Position numbers and translations under genes: made by a program
DNA from: Vibrio panuliri
Lineage (GTDB): Bacteria; Pseudomonadota; Gammaproteobacteria; Enterobacterales; Vibrionaceae
Assembly: GCF_009938205.1 (NCBI RefSeq)
Contig: NZ_AP019654.1
Span: forward strand, 1,116,001-1,180,000
DNA length: 64,000 bases
Direction: 5' to 3'
Shown: piece after piece, positions 17,123-26,320 of the stretch
How positions within the stretch are numbered: the stretch's first letter is position 1
Layout: each line of letters opens with the position of its first letter
The notes under the pieces: model-generated
What the model was told of the DNA's origin: nothing
What the model saw: only the letters and a program-made list of their open reading frames with translations
Database searches by the model: none

Positions 17123-18946
17123 TTAAAACTCTTTTTGAAGCTGCTTGTCTAGATCGGCAAGTTGCTCGTTATAGCGCTCGATCTCTTTTTGGTGGATATC
17201 AAACTCGGCTTTACTTTGCTGCGAGGCATGCTTTTGCTTGATTTCTTCTAAGCTTCCCCAATCTCGTTTTAATAGCGATGCGATTTTATTGGAAATGCCA
17301 CTACGACGGCTTAAACCTTCCATTGAGACTTCTAGTTCGATAAGCTTCATGATCATCTCTGGTGCAATATCAAAGTTGTCACAAAGCTCATGAATTAACT
17401 GTGCATCATCTTTACCAAAACTCGCGTTGTCGTCATAAACCCAATCAAGGTCGTAACCATAAACATCTTTGAAAATCGTAGGTAAAGAGTCGTCCCAATC
17501 TGGTTCATTTGGATCGTGAATCCACTCTTGGCGAATAGCATGAAGTTCAGGGACGGTGATCAGCTCGATCTCTCTTCCTTCAGCTTTAAACTTCTTATCC
17601 AGTTCTAGCAACTCGCGCAACCACTGGCGACGATACTTTAGCCAGTATGGACCCGGAGTATAGCGTGACCAAAACCATGCTCTACGCTCTTTTGAGTCCT
17701 TGGTATCAACTTGGTAAATAACAGTTTCGACAACAGTTTCACCGTCAAGAATCTCAATCGATAAAGGCTGACTATCAGTATCGTTAATGATACGAAATTC
17801 TTGAGTATCATACAGCTCATCACGTTTTTCAGTTTTAATGTACTTAATTGCTGCTTCTGGAGTTTTTATGTCCCAAGGTAATTTTTTGATTTGATCGTGA
17901 ACTCGCCCAGTTCTTCTCTTAAAGTTTCGATACTCATCTTTGTCTTTGGGTACATTGGTCGCTGCAAGCTGGTTGCGGAACTCCAGAAGGGGAGCCATCC
18001 ACTCTTCCCCGTTCTGGATCAGGCTTTCCATTGCACGGTCTTTAGTTACGACAGTACATGTCCAGCATCCGAAGCGAGAGTTACCGCATGATGGTGTGGA
18101 TTCATCTATTACTAATGGGCATTCTCCTTGACCTGATGAATCACGATAGAGATTCCAGAGCTTTAAATTTTTTCCACCCCATGGGTTTCGCCATTCTTCG
18201 AGGTCATATTTGTTTACCCAAGATTTAGATATCCCGTTTGGTGTTTGTACCTGCTTTTGGTGACTGAATCGAAGAATTTTCCAAACATCATCAACACCCC
18301 AGGTATCGATAGGGGTGAAAATGAATGCATTAGCTAGTGTTGTGTGGCGGGCTAATCTTGAACCGTCAATTTTATGTTTCGCAATGACCTGCGCACGTGA
18401 TGCACTTTCTTGGCTGCGAGAGCCAAGTACGACAATCACTTCGTCAAATTGTGAGACTTTAGACTTGATAAAGTCGCTCACAGGGTCAATTTTCATTCTT
18501 TCTGTACACCAACGGAAAGAGCGTGTTGGTGCCGGATAGCCTTTACCAAGCAAGTTTGCCCAAAACGTTTGATTGTCTTTAGGGACGACTTTATGGCAAG
18601 TAATAGGTAGGTTATCGCGCTTCGCACCTTTCTCAATAGCGGCTAATGAGTCTTTGATGTGGTTAACGACTACAGGTGTTTCAACAAGTGTGTCTGAAGA
18701 TACAACAAAGATTGGTTTTTTACGGTCTTTTGGTTCTAAGCCAAGGAGTGCCAAGTAAACTAACGACATGACAGCTGATGAATCTTTACCACCGCTGTAG
18801 CCAATTACCCATGGGCGTTTGTCGGCACAGTAGACACGCTGCACGTCTGCAATGTAGTGGCTTAGTCTGTTATTTGCGAAGTCTTCTGCATTGATAAAGT
18901 CTTCGTATTCGGCTAGGTCTTCTGCCAGTTTTAGCTCGTGTATCAT
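17123..18946 (-). CDS. dndC: DNA sulfur modification protein DndC
   Basis: 607-aa PAPS-reductase-like ATP pyrophosphatase that activates the DNA backbone phosphate for sulfur transfer. The pyrophosphatase loop SGGKDS is at residues 51-56. Cys147 (FRWCTERMK) and a C-terminal cluster Cys276, Cys287, Cys294, Cys297 (CGNSRFGCWTC) fit ligands of the iron-sulfur cluster known in the family. The gene overlaps dndB by 4 bases. No dndA lies in the window, so sulfur must come from another cysteine desulfurase such as IscS. Confidence 0.95.
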   Translation of the reverse strand: MIHELKLAEDLAEYEDFINAEDFANNRLSHYIADVQRVYCADKRPWVIGYSGGKDSSAVMSLVYLALLGLEPKDRKKPIFVVSSDTLVETPVVVNHIKDSLAAIEKGAKRDNLPITCHKVVPKDNQTFWANLLGKGYPAPTRSFRWCTERMKIDPVSDFIKSKVSQFDEVIVVLGSRSQESASRAQVIAKHKIDGSRLARHTTLANAFIFTPIDTWGVDDVWKILRFSHQKQVQTPNGISKSWVNKYDLEEWRNPWGGKNLKLWNLYRDSSGQGECPLVIDESTPSCGNSRFGCWTCTVVTKDRAMESLIQNGEEWMAPLLEFRNQLAATNVPKDKDEYRNFKRRTGRVHDQIKKLPWDIKTPEAAIKYIKTEKRDELYDTQEFRIINDTDSQPLSIEILDGETVVETVIYQVDTKDSKERRAWFWSRYTPGPYWLKYRRQWLRELLELDKKFKAEGREIELITVPELHAIRQEWIHDPNEPDWDDSLPTIFKDVYGYDLDWVYDDNASFGKDDAQLIHELCDNFDIAPEMIMKLIELEVSMEGLSRRSGISNKIASLLKRDWGSLEEIKQKHASQQSKAEFDIHQKEIERYNEQLADLDKQLQKEF

Positions 18947-20022
18947 GATAACTGCTTCTCTAGAGCTTTTTCTTCTGGGGTTAGTGGTAACCCAAGTTCA
19001 ATTTTTAGTGCATTGGCAGTAAGTTGAATGTTCTGTGTAGACTTACTTAGCTTGCCGTGGTTCATGCTTCGTCTGATCCATTCCGGATTGGTTTTTAACC
19101 AGTTAACTTTGGCTAACTTCTGAAGCTTTTCTTTCCATTGTTTTGGTTCTTGGCATAGTAGGTGTTTACCTAATACGCCAATAGCATGTAGTCCAACGCC
19201 ATGTGCGTGAATGTACTCTTGGCGAAGTTGTGCTGGTGAGACTTGTTTATCGATCACCATTTGCCAATCTTTTATATGACAAGTTACTTCTTGCCAAAAT
19301 TCAGCGGCGAGTTGCTTCTCTTCTTCACTGAAGCCATCTTTAGGACCTTTGCTCAAGAGAGCACGAGTTGATTGCTTGATACTACTCAGAGTGAAAAGTT
19401 TGTTCGACTTTGGGCTGATATTGGACTTCTCCATTTCAGTCAAGCCGATGAACGGTTGCACCTTAGTTGCTAGTTCACGAGCAAGTTCAGAGCTTTCATC
19501 TCTGTGGTCATACAGCGTACCTAAAGATGGGCTAGGTTTAACCGCATACTTGTTTAAATCGGCAAACATCTGTTGGCTACGAGTCAACCCTTCATCAATA
19601 AAAAACAACACGGGAATGTTGTCTTGGCCTAGGTCTGGGTTTTCTCGCAGAGCTTCTTCAATTGCCTTACGACGATGTTGTCCGTCATTAATCAAGATTT
19701 GTGCATCCATAGGAACTTTTAGAGTTCCTAGATTCGGCGCACCATCATGATCGTCGAAGGAAATATCAACACCCACAGATACTGTCAATGCGGAAAAAAC
19801 ATAATCTTTTGGATTATCAAGAAGGTACTTAACCATTTCAGGAATACGAGTTTTGTTCAACGTTCGCTGTGCTCTTAGCTCAGGAGGAACATCATCTTCG
19901 TTATAACTGAAAATTTTCGGGATAATTCTAAGAGGGCACGTCGCAATGTAAAATGGTCGTCCTGCTTGAATACCTCTAACAGCAGGAAAAGAGTAGCAAT
20001 AGCCTGAATCTTGATTTTGCAT
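18943..20022 (-). CDS. dndB: DndB, regulator of the dnd operon (DGQHR family)
   Basis: 359 aa with the DGQHR motif (LINDGQHRRKAIE) near residues 112-116. DndB is not needed for sulfur chemistry itself; in other bacteria it represses the dnd genes by binding palindromic operators. It is the first gene of dndB-dndC-dndD-dndE, overlapping dndC by 4 bases (ATGA). The ATG lies downstream of a promoter that contains an inverted repeat (20050-20079), a plausible site for autorepression. Confidence 0.92.
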   Translation of the reverse strand: MQNQDSGYCYSFPAVRGIQAGRPFYIATCPLRIIPKIFSYNEDDVPPELRAQRTLNKTRIPEMVKYLLDNPKDYVFSALTVSVGVDISFDDHDGAPNLGTLKVPMDAQILINDGQHRRKAIEEALRENPDLGQDNIPVLFFIDEGLTRSQQMFADLNKYAVKPSPSLGTLYDHRDESSELARELATKVQPFIGLTEMEKSNISPKSNKLFTLSSIKQSTRALLSKGPKDGFSEEEKQLAAEFWQEVTCHIKDWQMVIDKQVSPAQLRQEYIHAHGVGLHAIGVLGKHLLCQEPKQWKEKLQKLAKVNWLKTNPEWIRRSMNHGKLSKSTQNIQLTANALKIELGLPLTPEEKALEKQLS

Positions 20023-20049
20023 AGTTAGCTCTAAGTTATGTTATTTCTC

Positions 20050-20088
20050 TATGACATAAACCATAGCTCTTACGTCATATTTTGACAA
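20050..20088 (-). promoter_or_regulatory. dndBCDE promoter with inverted repeat
   Basis: Read on the - strand: -35 TTGTCA (20088-20083), 17-base spacer, -10 TATGGT (20065-20060). A 6-bp perfect inverted repeat TATGAC...GTCATA (20050-20055 and 20074-20079) spans the -10 and spacer, where a repressor would block polymerase. The start codon of dndB is about 30 bases downstream. The operator role is inferred from position and from known DndB autorepression. Confidence 0.5.
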
Positions 20089-20218
20089 ACCAGCTTTCGA
20101 GTTTGTTATGTTTTAGTATTATCTATGCGAAAAATTACATAGGTATGCCAAAATAGGTGGGACATTTTACAGGTATTGCTTTAGGATTTCTATCATTAAG
20201 GAAGTCATTTATTAATGC

Positions 20219-22246
20219 TTAGTCGCATGGTACTGAAACGAGGCTAAACCCGCTGATTCTCTTAAGTGTTTTCGACAAAAGAATTTCAAACTCTTTCCTG
20301 AACATTTGAGTTTCTTCGTGAGAATCGAACTCCATCAATTTTCCTAATCGTTTATCAAAGCTCAGCTGCTTTTTGTAGCTCTCGTGTCCGTGTTGCATGT
20401 AAAGATGCTTGTTCAACAGAGGCGGTCTGCGTTTTTCATCTACATAATCAAAGAAGTCGATGTCTTGCTCTGCCATTTTGATTTTGATGCGCTCAACTAA
20501 GAATGGGACTGATTTTTCAAAGTCATCATAGGCTGTGAGTGTGAGCTTGCCTGAAGTGGTGTGAATTTTGATAAGGTCGATTTCTTCGTTTAGCTCACCA
20601 TACATTTGCAAACCTGCGCCTACGTAAACGCGAAGAAGCAGGGGTAACTCATCAATAAAGTCTCGATGGAAAATCAGTGAATGGTTTTTGTTTAACAGGC
20701 TCGCAGGCAGTTTTGAATGTGCTTTTTCGCATTGAGAGTTAATCAACGCAGTATCGGCGATCGCAAACAGTAGTTCTGCGGCAAGGTTGAGCGCGGTTTT
20801 ATAGTCTTCAAATAGAGCTTTGATGTCACGTTTGAGAGATTCAGGTTGTTGAGTGTAAGGCTTTCTTTTCTCAAACAAACCCATCGCGAAGTAAAGCAAC
20901 AAATCTTCTTTGCGCCTTTTCTCTGCTTGCTCGAACTCTTTGGTGTTGTACATCTCTTGAAGCAGCGTAAATATCTTCTTATGAGAGCCTAGTAACTCGC
21001 GAACCTGTTCTGATTGTTCAAATTCATCATTTGCGGGCACTCGACCTAGCTCTAAACAAGTGTTCCAGAAGGCGTTAAATAGTTCTTGGTTCTGTGTGAT
21101 AAGCAGTTTGGCTTTGTCTTTTGCTTCAACTGGTTCCGGAGAGGTGAGTTGTTGCCATTTGTGGTGGCGTTTATATTTGCTTTGTAGGTATTGCTGCTCT
21201 TCCAGTTTGTCTTTGAATATATAAAAAATACCGGGCGCGACGGTAATGGTATCTTCTTGCAAGCTTCGCTCGATGTAAGCTTTTATCTCAGATTGTGCGT
21301 AGTATTTTTGAAATGTGTTCCGTGAGGTGATTACCCCATCTTTATATGGCTTGAACTGAGCTATGTAGTTCTCATTTTCCAACATCACTGAAACCACTAA
21401 AAATTTCTCGGTAAGCTCCCATGCACCAAGTAACGCTTCTAGTCGCTCGTCTTGGTCTTCGATGACGTTCAGCACAAAGCCTAAGTTAACAATATCAGAG
21501 TTGATTTTATCGTTGTCGGGTTGGAAATTTGGGTCCCAGCCTAGTGCATCCAGTCCGTGTGCTTCCAGCTCTCTTAAGTCATCACCTCGACCGCAACCAT
21601 AGTCAAAGATGGAGTAGGTGCCTTCTAAGTAGCCATGCTTAACGAGTGACTTCATCGGGGCTGAAAGTTCATGCCTAACAATCGCTGTTTTGTGTCTATC
21701 TATTCCTGACTCTTCAGGTTGAATAACGGCTGAACTACGAAATAACCGACCATCAACGAGCTCATAGCCATGACGTGTGATTACATTTTCCCATGAGCGT
21801 TTGAATCCAATCAGTCGACTGTTTTCATACAGACCCGCATTTTCACCTTCCTCGGTTAGCGAGGTAAAGTGTTGGTAATATTCACTGTCTGGCAGAACCA
21901 TAGTCTCTTTGCGATGCAATATAGGTGGATTTTCTGAGTCTTCATAGCTTGTGATTTTATGGCTCAGTTTTGATAGGTCGACGTTTAAACTTTGTTTAAG
22001 AGCGGGGTAGGAGTCGGTATAAAAATCAGGATAGTGCAGTAGTGATAAGCGAAACTCTTTCTTAAATAGCTTAACGAGATTCCAGTTATTATCTGCAAGG
22101 CTTACTGCTTTTGCAACTGCGGGAATAAATTGCGAGAGAGTGGCGGGTAGAGCGTTAAATGCATCTCTGTGAAGATAAATCGCATCCGGTAACTGTTTAC
22201 CCACTTTGATGTTTGCAACTAACTGTGCAAATAGCTCGTCGTTCAT
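20219..22246 (-). CDS. DNA phosphorothioation-associated putative methyltransferase
   Basis: 675 aa, matching the family of putative methyltransferases found beside dnd genes. A SAM-binding motif FDYGCGRGDDL lies near residues 213-223, with the acidic GWDPN further on, as in class I methyltransferases. The long N- and C-terminal extensions have no recognised motif. The start ATG has AGGA about 8 bases upstream. It lies in the same direction as dndBCDE with 196 bases between, so it may be a separate unit with the small upstream gene. Substrate unknown; PT sites that are also methylated are a possible reason for its presence. Confidence 0.82.
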   Translation of the reverse strand: MNDELFAQLVANIKVGKQLPDAIYLHRDAFNALPATLSQFIPAVAKAVSLADNNWNLVKLFKKEFRLSLLHYPDFYTDSYPALKQSLNVDLSKLSHKITSYEDSENPPILHRKETMVLPDSEYYQHFTSLTEEGENAGLYENSRLIGFKRSWENVITRHGYELVDGRLFRSSAVIQPEESGIDRHKTAIVRHELSAPMKSLVKHGYLEGTYSIFDYGCGRGDDLRELEAHGLDALGWDPNFQPDNDKINSDIVNLGFVLNVIEDQDERLEALLGAWELTEKFLVVSVMLENENYIAQFKPYKDGVITSRNTFQKYYAQSEIKAYIERSLQEDTITVAPGIFYIFKDKLEEQQYLQSKYKRHHKWQQLTSPEPVEAKDKAKLLITQNQELFNAFWNTCLELGRVPANDEFEQSEQVRELLGSHKKIFTLLQEMYNTKEFEQAEKRRKEDLLLYFAMGLFEKRKPYTQQPESLKRDIKALFEDYKTALNLAAELLFAIADTALINSQCEKAHSKLPASLLNKNHSLIFHRDFIDELPLLLRVYVGAGLQMYGELNEEIDLIKIHTTSGKLTLTAYDDFEKSVPFLVERIKIKMAEQDIDFFDYVDEKRRPPLLNKHLYMQHGHESYKKQLSFDKRLGKLMEFDSHEETQMFRKEFEILLSKTLKRISGFSLVSVPCD

Positions 22247-22274
22247 TCCCGATTCCTAGTAGTGTTTTACAGAA

Positions 22275-22802
22275 TTATAAATCATCGAATAGGGTGCGTG
22301 TGGCACTACCTTTTGCACTTTTTGAATTAACTCGAACGCCATCACTGCGTCTTTTGCGAATTAGCGCAAAACGCGTACTTTCTGGACCGACACTGATATG
22401 TATTGGTTTATCCTTGCCATAAAAATAGAGTCTATCGAATTGAAGATTGGTACAGATAAATTTGGCAACTTTATCCATTTTGTTTTCGTAGCCTCTAATA
22501 TAGAAATCACATGAAGCACCATCCCGCTTACAGATGCGATTCCCTCGACTGTTTAACTCCATTGCGGCGTGTTGATCAATCTCTGGAGCCATATCTCCGG
22601 GGCTATTCTGAAGGATATAGCGTAGTAATGGATGACTAGTAAATCCGTAAGTGATGGTTACCTCTCCGAGCTTGCTCTCAAGCGGTAACAGTATCTCTTG
22701 AATCAACTGACTTAGCATTGCCTTTGACGAGTTATTTGGCTGATTACTTAGTTGGTAGCTAGGATGTTTAGAACGATACCATCCCTCGAGACGTTCTCTC
22801 AT
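22275..22802 (-). CDS. Hypothetical protein, faint M15-peptidase-like pattern
   Basis: 175 aa. The segment GDMAPEIDQHAAMEL, then RDGASCDFYIRG and a later KPIHISVGP recall the order of metal ligands in M15-type peptidases, but the first canonical Ser-x-His is not evident, so activity is doubtful. GGAG lies 6 bases before the ATG. It is followed after 28 bases by the putative methyltransferase, so the two likely form an operon belonging to the phosphorothioation island. Function unknown; the M15 resemblance is tentative. Confidence 0.6.
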   Translation of the reverse strand: MRERLEGWYRSKHPSYQLSNQPNNSSKAMLSQLIQEILLPLESKLGEVTITYGFTSHPLLRYILQNSPGDMAPEIDQHAAMELNSRGNRICKRDGASCDFYIRGYENKMDKVAKFICTNLQFDRLYFYGKDKPIHISVGPESTRFALIRKRRSDGVRVNSKSAKGSATRTLFDDL

Positions 22803-23172
22803 TTTTATCTCCAGTAAATGGGAGCTCTATATGGGGTGCTTCGCTGCCACATAGCTTAAACGCTTTTCCCAGAGCTTTGGGTGGCATTATCGCGAGCAAA
22901 GTAAACCAATTCAAAGGGTTAACTGTAACGTGACAACTTTTATATCAGTGAAGAAGTATCATATCCAGCACAAGCATGACTCATTATATAGATCAATAAA
23001 GTAAATAAGAAAACAGCGAGTGTAACCTGTTAGCGTTTGTATCGATGTTCAAACTAAATTGCTCTTCATAAAGCAAGGAGGGGGGTAGTAAGCCGTAAAA
23101 ATATAAACATGCACATCTGCAAATCTTGTGTAAAATGCGCCACCTTTTTTCGAATCGCTATATAGAACACTG
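22803..23172. other. Intergenic region at the island's right side
   Basis: 370 bases between divergently transcribed genes. Promoters for both flanking genes should lie here; TAAAAT near 23131 is a possible -10 for the lipoprotein. I looked for a copy of the tRNA-Ser 3' end that would mark the right attachment site and found none. Confidence 0.5.
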
Positions 23173-23490
23173 ATGAGATTCAAACTAACAGTAGTGCTGG
23201 TTGCAGTGGCAACATTGGCTGGTTGTGCTAACCCTGTAAATAAAGACTGGTTTGTTACCCAAGGCAGTAAGAGTGACGCAACGATTATGCTGGCTTATGA
23301 CGAAGGCTTGTTTCAACAAGCGATTGTCGATGAGCAAGATGCCTTCACGATAGCCAAACAGGGCTGCAAAGCTTGGGGGTTTAAAAACGCCCAAAGTCTC
23401 GGCATACCACTTGAGCAATGTGCTCGCCGCGACAAACTATTTGGTTGTGTATCGACACGTTATACGCAAATTTATCAGTGCACTCACTGA
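23173..23490 (+). CDS. YecR-like lipoprotein
   Basis: 105-aa lipoprotein. The signal peptide MRFKLTVVLVAVATLAGC ends in a lipobox (LAGC, Cys18), with Ala at +2, so outer-membrane sorting is likely. The mature part resembles YecR-like proteins, with conserved cysteines in CKAWGF, CARRD, FGCVS and YQCT. Function unknown; in enterics yecR belongs to the flagellar regulon. It is monocistronic, with its own terminator ten bases after the stop. Confidence 0.75.
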   Translation: MRFKLTVVLVAVATLAGCANPVNKDWFVTQGSKSDATIMLAYDEGLFQQAIVDEQDAFTIAKQGCKAWGFKNAQSLGIPLEQCARRDKLFGCVSTRYTQIYQCTH

Positions 23491-23499
23491 GCATTTATG

Positions 23500-23522
23500 A
23501 GGGGCTAATCAGCCCCTTTTTT
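23500..23522 (+). terminator. Terminator of the YecR-like gene
   Basis: Stem AGGGGCT / AGCCCCT with an AATC loop and a six-T tail. Confidence 0.92.
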
Positions 23523-23623
23523 ATATCTAGCGTATATAAAAACCAGCAATATAAGATAAATAAGTTAAATTTTTGTGCTGCTATCATTGATGCATAGTAA
23601 AGCGAAATATTAAAGATGAATGA

Positions 23624-23706
23624 GTATACTCCATTGATTTCAAGTTGCAGAATTCAGAGCCTGAACACTGGTTCGAATTTAAGCAAAGCTGCAAGGTGAA
23701 ATATCC
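23624..23706. repeat. Intergenic imperfect palindrome (Vibrio-type repeat remnant)
   Basis: ATTTCAAGTTGCAG (23637-23650) pairs with CTGCAAGGTGAAAT (23689-23702), 12 of 14 positions. The left flank GTATACTCC resembles the edge of palindromic intergenic repeats I recall from Vibrio genomes; the right edge is degraded. The rest of the 23523-24115 gap is AT-rich with no gene seen. Confidence 0.5.
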
Positions 23707-24115
23707 CTCTATTTTTGGAATTAATATCACATTTAAGTTAGTGGTTTTTATGTATAGGCGAGTTCGTTTTTTGAGCTAGAGGTGGCTCAATATTAAGCGA
23801 TATTTATAAAATACTTGCTTTAAAAGTAATGATTGATAGAGATTCGCTGAAATCAGTGACTTTCCATTTGATAAAAAATATACAGTATAGCGTGCATAAA
23901 AAGTCACCATTAGTAAATCTTCCGCCTGTTTTAAGCATTTCCCTCCAGTTAAATATTCATCATATCTATTATTTATCATTTTGATAGAAATTATTGTTAT
24001 AAAAATAGTAATGCTATTTCATATTAACCGTTATAGTGCCCGCGCTTTGTAACTATATGTTTCAAGGTGGAAAGTCTATTCATAATTAACAATGATCACT
24101 CTCGGGGGAGAGAAA

Positions 24116-25735
24116 ATGTTAAATAATATATCAATTCGATACCTGGTTTTGCTGCCGGCTCTGTTGATGGGGATATGCCTTGCGTCAATGAGTGCGTTTT
24201 CGTTCTACAACATTAAAGATAATGTTGAGTCTTTAAACACCAATTTTGTGCAAGTCTTAGATGAAGAAGGATTGATCGCTAAAGTTATCGAAGATACTTA
24301 TAAGATCCGTCTTATTCTTACCTCATCCTCTTTTGTTCATAATAATAACTATCGCAATGATGTTGATAACTGGCTAACGGGGATTACACAGAATATCAAT
24401 TATTTGCGTCAAATTGATTCGATCAAAAACCATGCTGATGAAACGCTGAAGCAAATTAATCAATATGCCTACTTCGCTCAAAATTTATACGTTAAAAAAG
24501 GTGAGTACGAAAGCGGCGTATTGTCTCAAGCGGATTGGCAACGTTTTGATACAGAAGCGACTGCTGCGGGGAATAATATGGTCACGTCGGTGTTTAAGCT
24601 GAGTGATTTTATTAAAAAGTCCGCAGAGCAGCAGATCGAAACTTCTTATCAAAGCTTGGAACGTATGATCGTGATTAGCATTACGCTGTGCTTGACGGTG
24701 TTTGCAGTGATTAGTCTTGCGTCTTATTTGCTCTCTAAACAGATCGTAAAACCCATTATTAGTGCACAACAAAATATCAATCTACTCGCTAACGGAAATT
24801 TATCGGATATCGATTTAGATTGTAACGGTACGAATGAAGTGTTTGTGCTGAATAACGACTTGCAAAAATCTTGCATTAACCTCTCTTCAACAGTGCAAAG
24901 CCTTCTGACAGTCAGTGATGAAGTCGCAGCGGCATCGACGGAGCTATCAACGATCATGGAAGAAGCGGAGAATAATGCACACAAAGAAAATAACGAAGTT
25001 CTACTGGTCGCTTCTGCAATTAATGAGCTGTCTAGCACCGCAGATAATGTCCGTGACAACGCCGTTGCAGCGGATGAAAAATCGCGTGAAATTGAGGGCG
25101 TCACTGAAAAAGGGGTGATGATCTTTAATCAAAGTTTTGAAGCCAACAAAGATGTCAGCATTAGCTTGGCTGAAATGGCGGATATTGTTCTATCGGTTAA
25201 AAATCAATCAGATAAAATTAGCACAGTGATTGATGTTATTCGTTCAATCTCAGAGCAAACAAACTTGTTGGCATTGAATGCAGCGATTGAAGCCGCGCGA
25301 GCGGGTGAGTCGGGACGTGGTTTCGCGGTAGTTGCTGACGAAGTGCGTATGCTTGCCAAGAGAACGTCAGATTCAACGGCAGAAATTCAGTCCATTATTG
25401 AAGAGCTTCAGCAGCAGTCTGAAAAAGCGAACTTAAGTATGGATACATGCTTAAGCTTGGTGGAACGTAACCAAGAACTTGCGCAAGAAGTTAACTCTGC
25501 GCTGCAATCTATCGCAACGTCTATTTCAGAGATCACGGAAATCAACACGCTGGTGGCTACGGCGTCTGAAGAGCAATCTCAAGTGACGATGGAGTTGAAC
25601 AGCAATATTAATAATATCTCTGAAATTATTAATATTAACGCGGCGGGTATTACTCAAAGTGTTAGCGCTTCTCGCCAACTCTCAGAATTGGCGGAATCAC
25701 AGAAGCAACAGCTATCATTTTTCACCGTTAGTTAA
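24116..25735 (+). CDS. Methyl-accepting chemotaxis protein
   Basis: 539-aa transmembrane chemoreceptor. TM1 lies at about residues 9-31, then a periplasmic helical-bundle sensor of roughly 150 residues, TM2 ([17 protein letters not shown]), a HAMP segment and a cytoplasmic signalling domain with the invariant hairpin [15 protein letters not shown] and [11 protein letters not shown] (about residue 384). The start is ATG 24116, with GGGGGAG 5 bases upstream; an in-frame ATG at 24092 lies ahead of that ribosome-binding site and is rejected. No clear C-terminal CheR-tether pentapeptide is seen. Ligand unknown. Monocistronic. Confidence 0.93.
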   Translation: MLNNISIRYLVLLPALLMGICLASMSAFSFYNIKDNVESLNTNFVQVLDEEGLIAKVIEDTYKIRLILTSSSFVHNNNYRNDVDNWLTGITQNINYLRQIDSIKNHADETLKQINQYAYFAQNLYVKKGEYESGVLSQADWQRFDTEATAAGNNMVTSVFKLSDFIKKSAEQQIETSYQSLERMIVISITLCLTVFAVISLASYLLSKQIVKPIISAQQNINLLANGNLSDIDLDCNGTNEVFVLNNDLQKSCINLSSTVQSLLTVSDEVAAASTELSTIMEEAENNAHKENNEVLLVASAINELSSTADNVRDNAVAADEKSREIEGVTEKGVMIFNQSFEANKDVSISLAEMADIVLSVKNQSDKISTVIDVIRSISEQTNLLALNAAIEAARAGESGRGFAVVADEVRMLAKRTSDSTAEIQSIIEELQQQSEKANLSMDTCLSLVERNQELAQEVNSALQSIATSISEITEINTLVATASEEQSQVTMELNSNINNISEIININAAGITQSVSASRQLSELAESQKQQLSFFTVS

Positions 25736-25741
25736 TTAACA

Positions 25742-25769
25742 AAAAGCGCAGAATATCTGTGCTTTTTTA
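25742..25769 (+). terminator. Terminator of the chemoreceptor gene
   Basis: AGCGCAGA pairs with TCTGTGCT (one G-U pair) around a short loop, with A-rich upstream and T-rich downstream flanks. Confidence 0.85.
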
Positions 25770-25849
25770 ACAATTCGAGATCTTGAAAACACTATTTCAT
25801 TACCACTGAGACTATGCTTTGTGATAACAACTTAGCAGAGGGCATTGAT

Positions 25850-26269
25850 ATGAAATACAACCATATTCTCGTTGCATTAGATCTTTCGGATGAGAGTAAA
25901 ATATTGATTGATAGAGCGGTGTTTCTGGCAAAAACTGTCGACGCGCAACTCTCGTTTATTCATGTCGATGGCAATATTGGCGAAGTCTATCCCGACCTGA
26001 TTGATATTGCGGCTGAGCCTGAGCAGCGCCCGTTGAACTTACATGCTATGGAGTATCTGCATGAATTTCAGGACTACGTTGACTACCCTTTGCAACACTT
26101 CTTTGTTGGAACAGGGGATCTCGCCGCTAAGTTGAAGGGAGTCACTGAAGAGAATCAAGTGGATTTGATTATCTGTGGTCACCATCATGATTTTATCAGT
26201 CACTTTATTTCGTACTCTCGTCGACTACTGAACAAAGCCACCGTGGATATTTTGGTTGTACCGGTTTAA
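25850..26269 (+). CDS. Universal stress protein (UspA family)
   Basis: 139-aa soluble Usp-fold protein. It begins YNHILVALDLSDESK, typical of UspA, and contains a DLIICGHHHDF segment and a C-terminal VDILVVPV strand. The nucleotide-binding G-x2-G-x9-G(S/T) signature is only partly kept, so it is closer to the non-ATP-binding UspA type. ATG 25850 is chosen because GAGG lies 8 bases upstream; an earlier in-frame ATG at 25814 is less likely. It shares a bidirectional terminator with the convergent lyase gene. Confidence 0.88.
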   Translation: MKYNHILVALDLSDESKILIDRAVFLAKTVDAQLSFIHVDGNIGEVYPDLIDIAAEPEQRPLNLHAMEYLHEFQDYVDYPLQHFFVGTGDLAAKLKGVTEENQVDLIICGHHHDFISHFISYSRRLLNKATVDILVVPV

Positions 26270-26287
26270 CCAAGAACTTGAGAGAAG

Positions 26288-26314
26288 GGCGGGAGACGAC
26301 ACTCCCGCCTTTTT
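26288..26314. terminator. Bidirectional terminator
   Basis: Perfect 8-bp stem GGCGGGAG / CTCCCGCC with T residues on the + side; it lies between the convergent stress-protein and lyase genes. Confidence 0.9.
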
Positions 26315-26320
26315 CGTTTA

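Noticed and set aside
22768-22887. A 39-codon ORF on the - strand (MPPKALGKAF...) overlapping the start of the 175-aa gene
   Set aside because: No ribosome-binding site, overlaps a better-supported gene, and no recognised similarity; likely chance.
23523-24115. Possible c-di-GMP riboswitch before the chemoreceptor
   Set aside because: The conserved GEMM core elements were not found on reading the leader.
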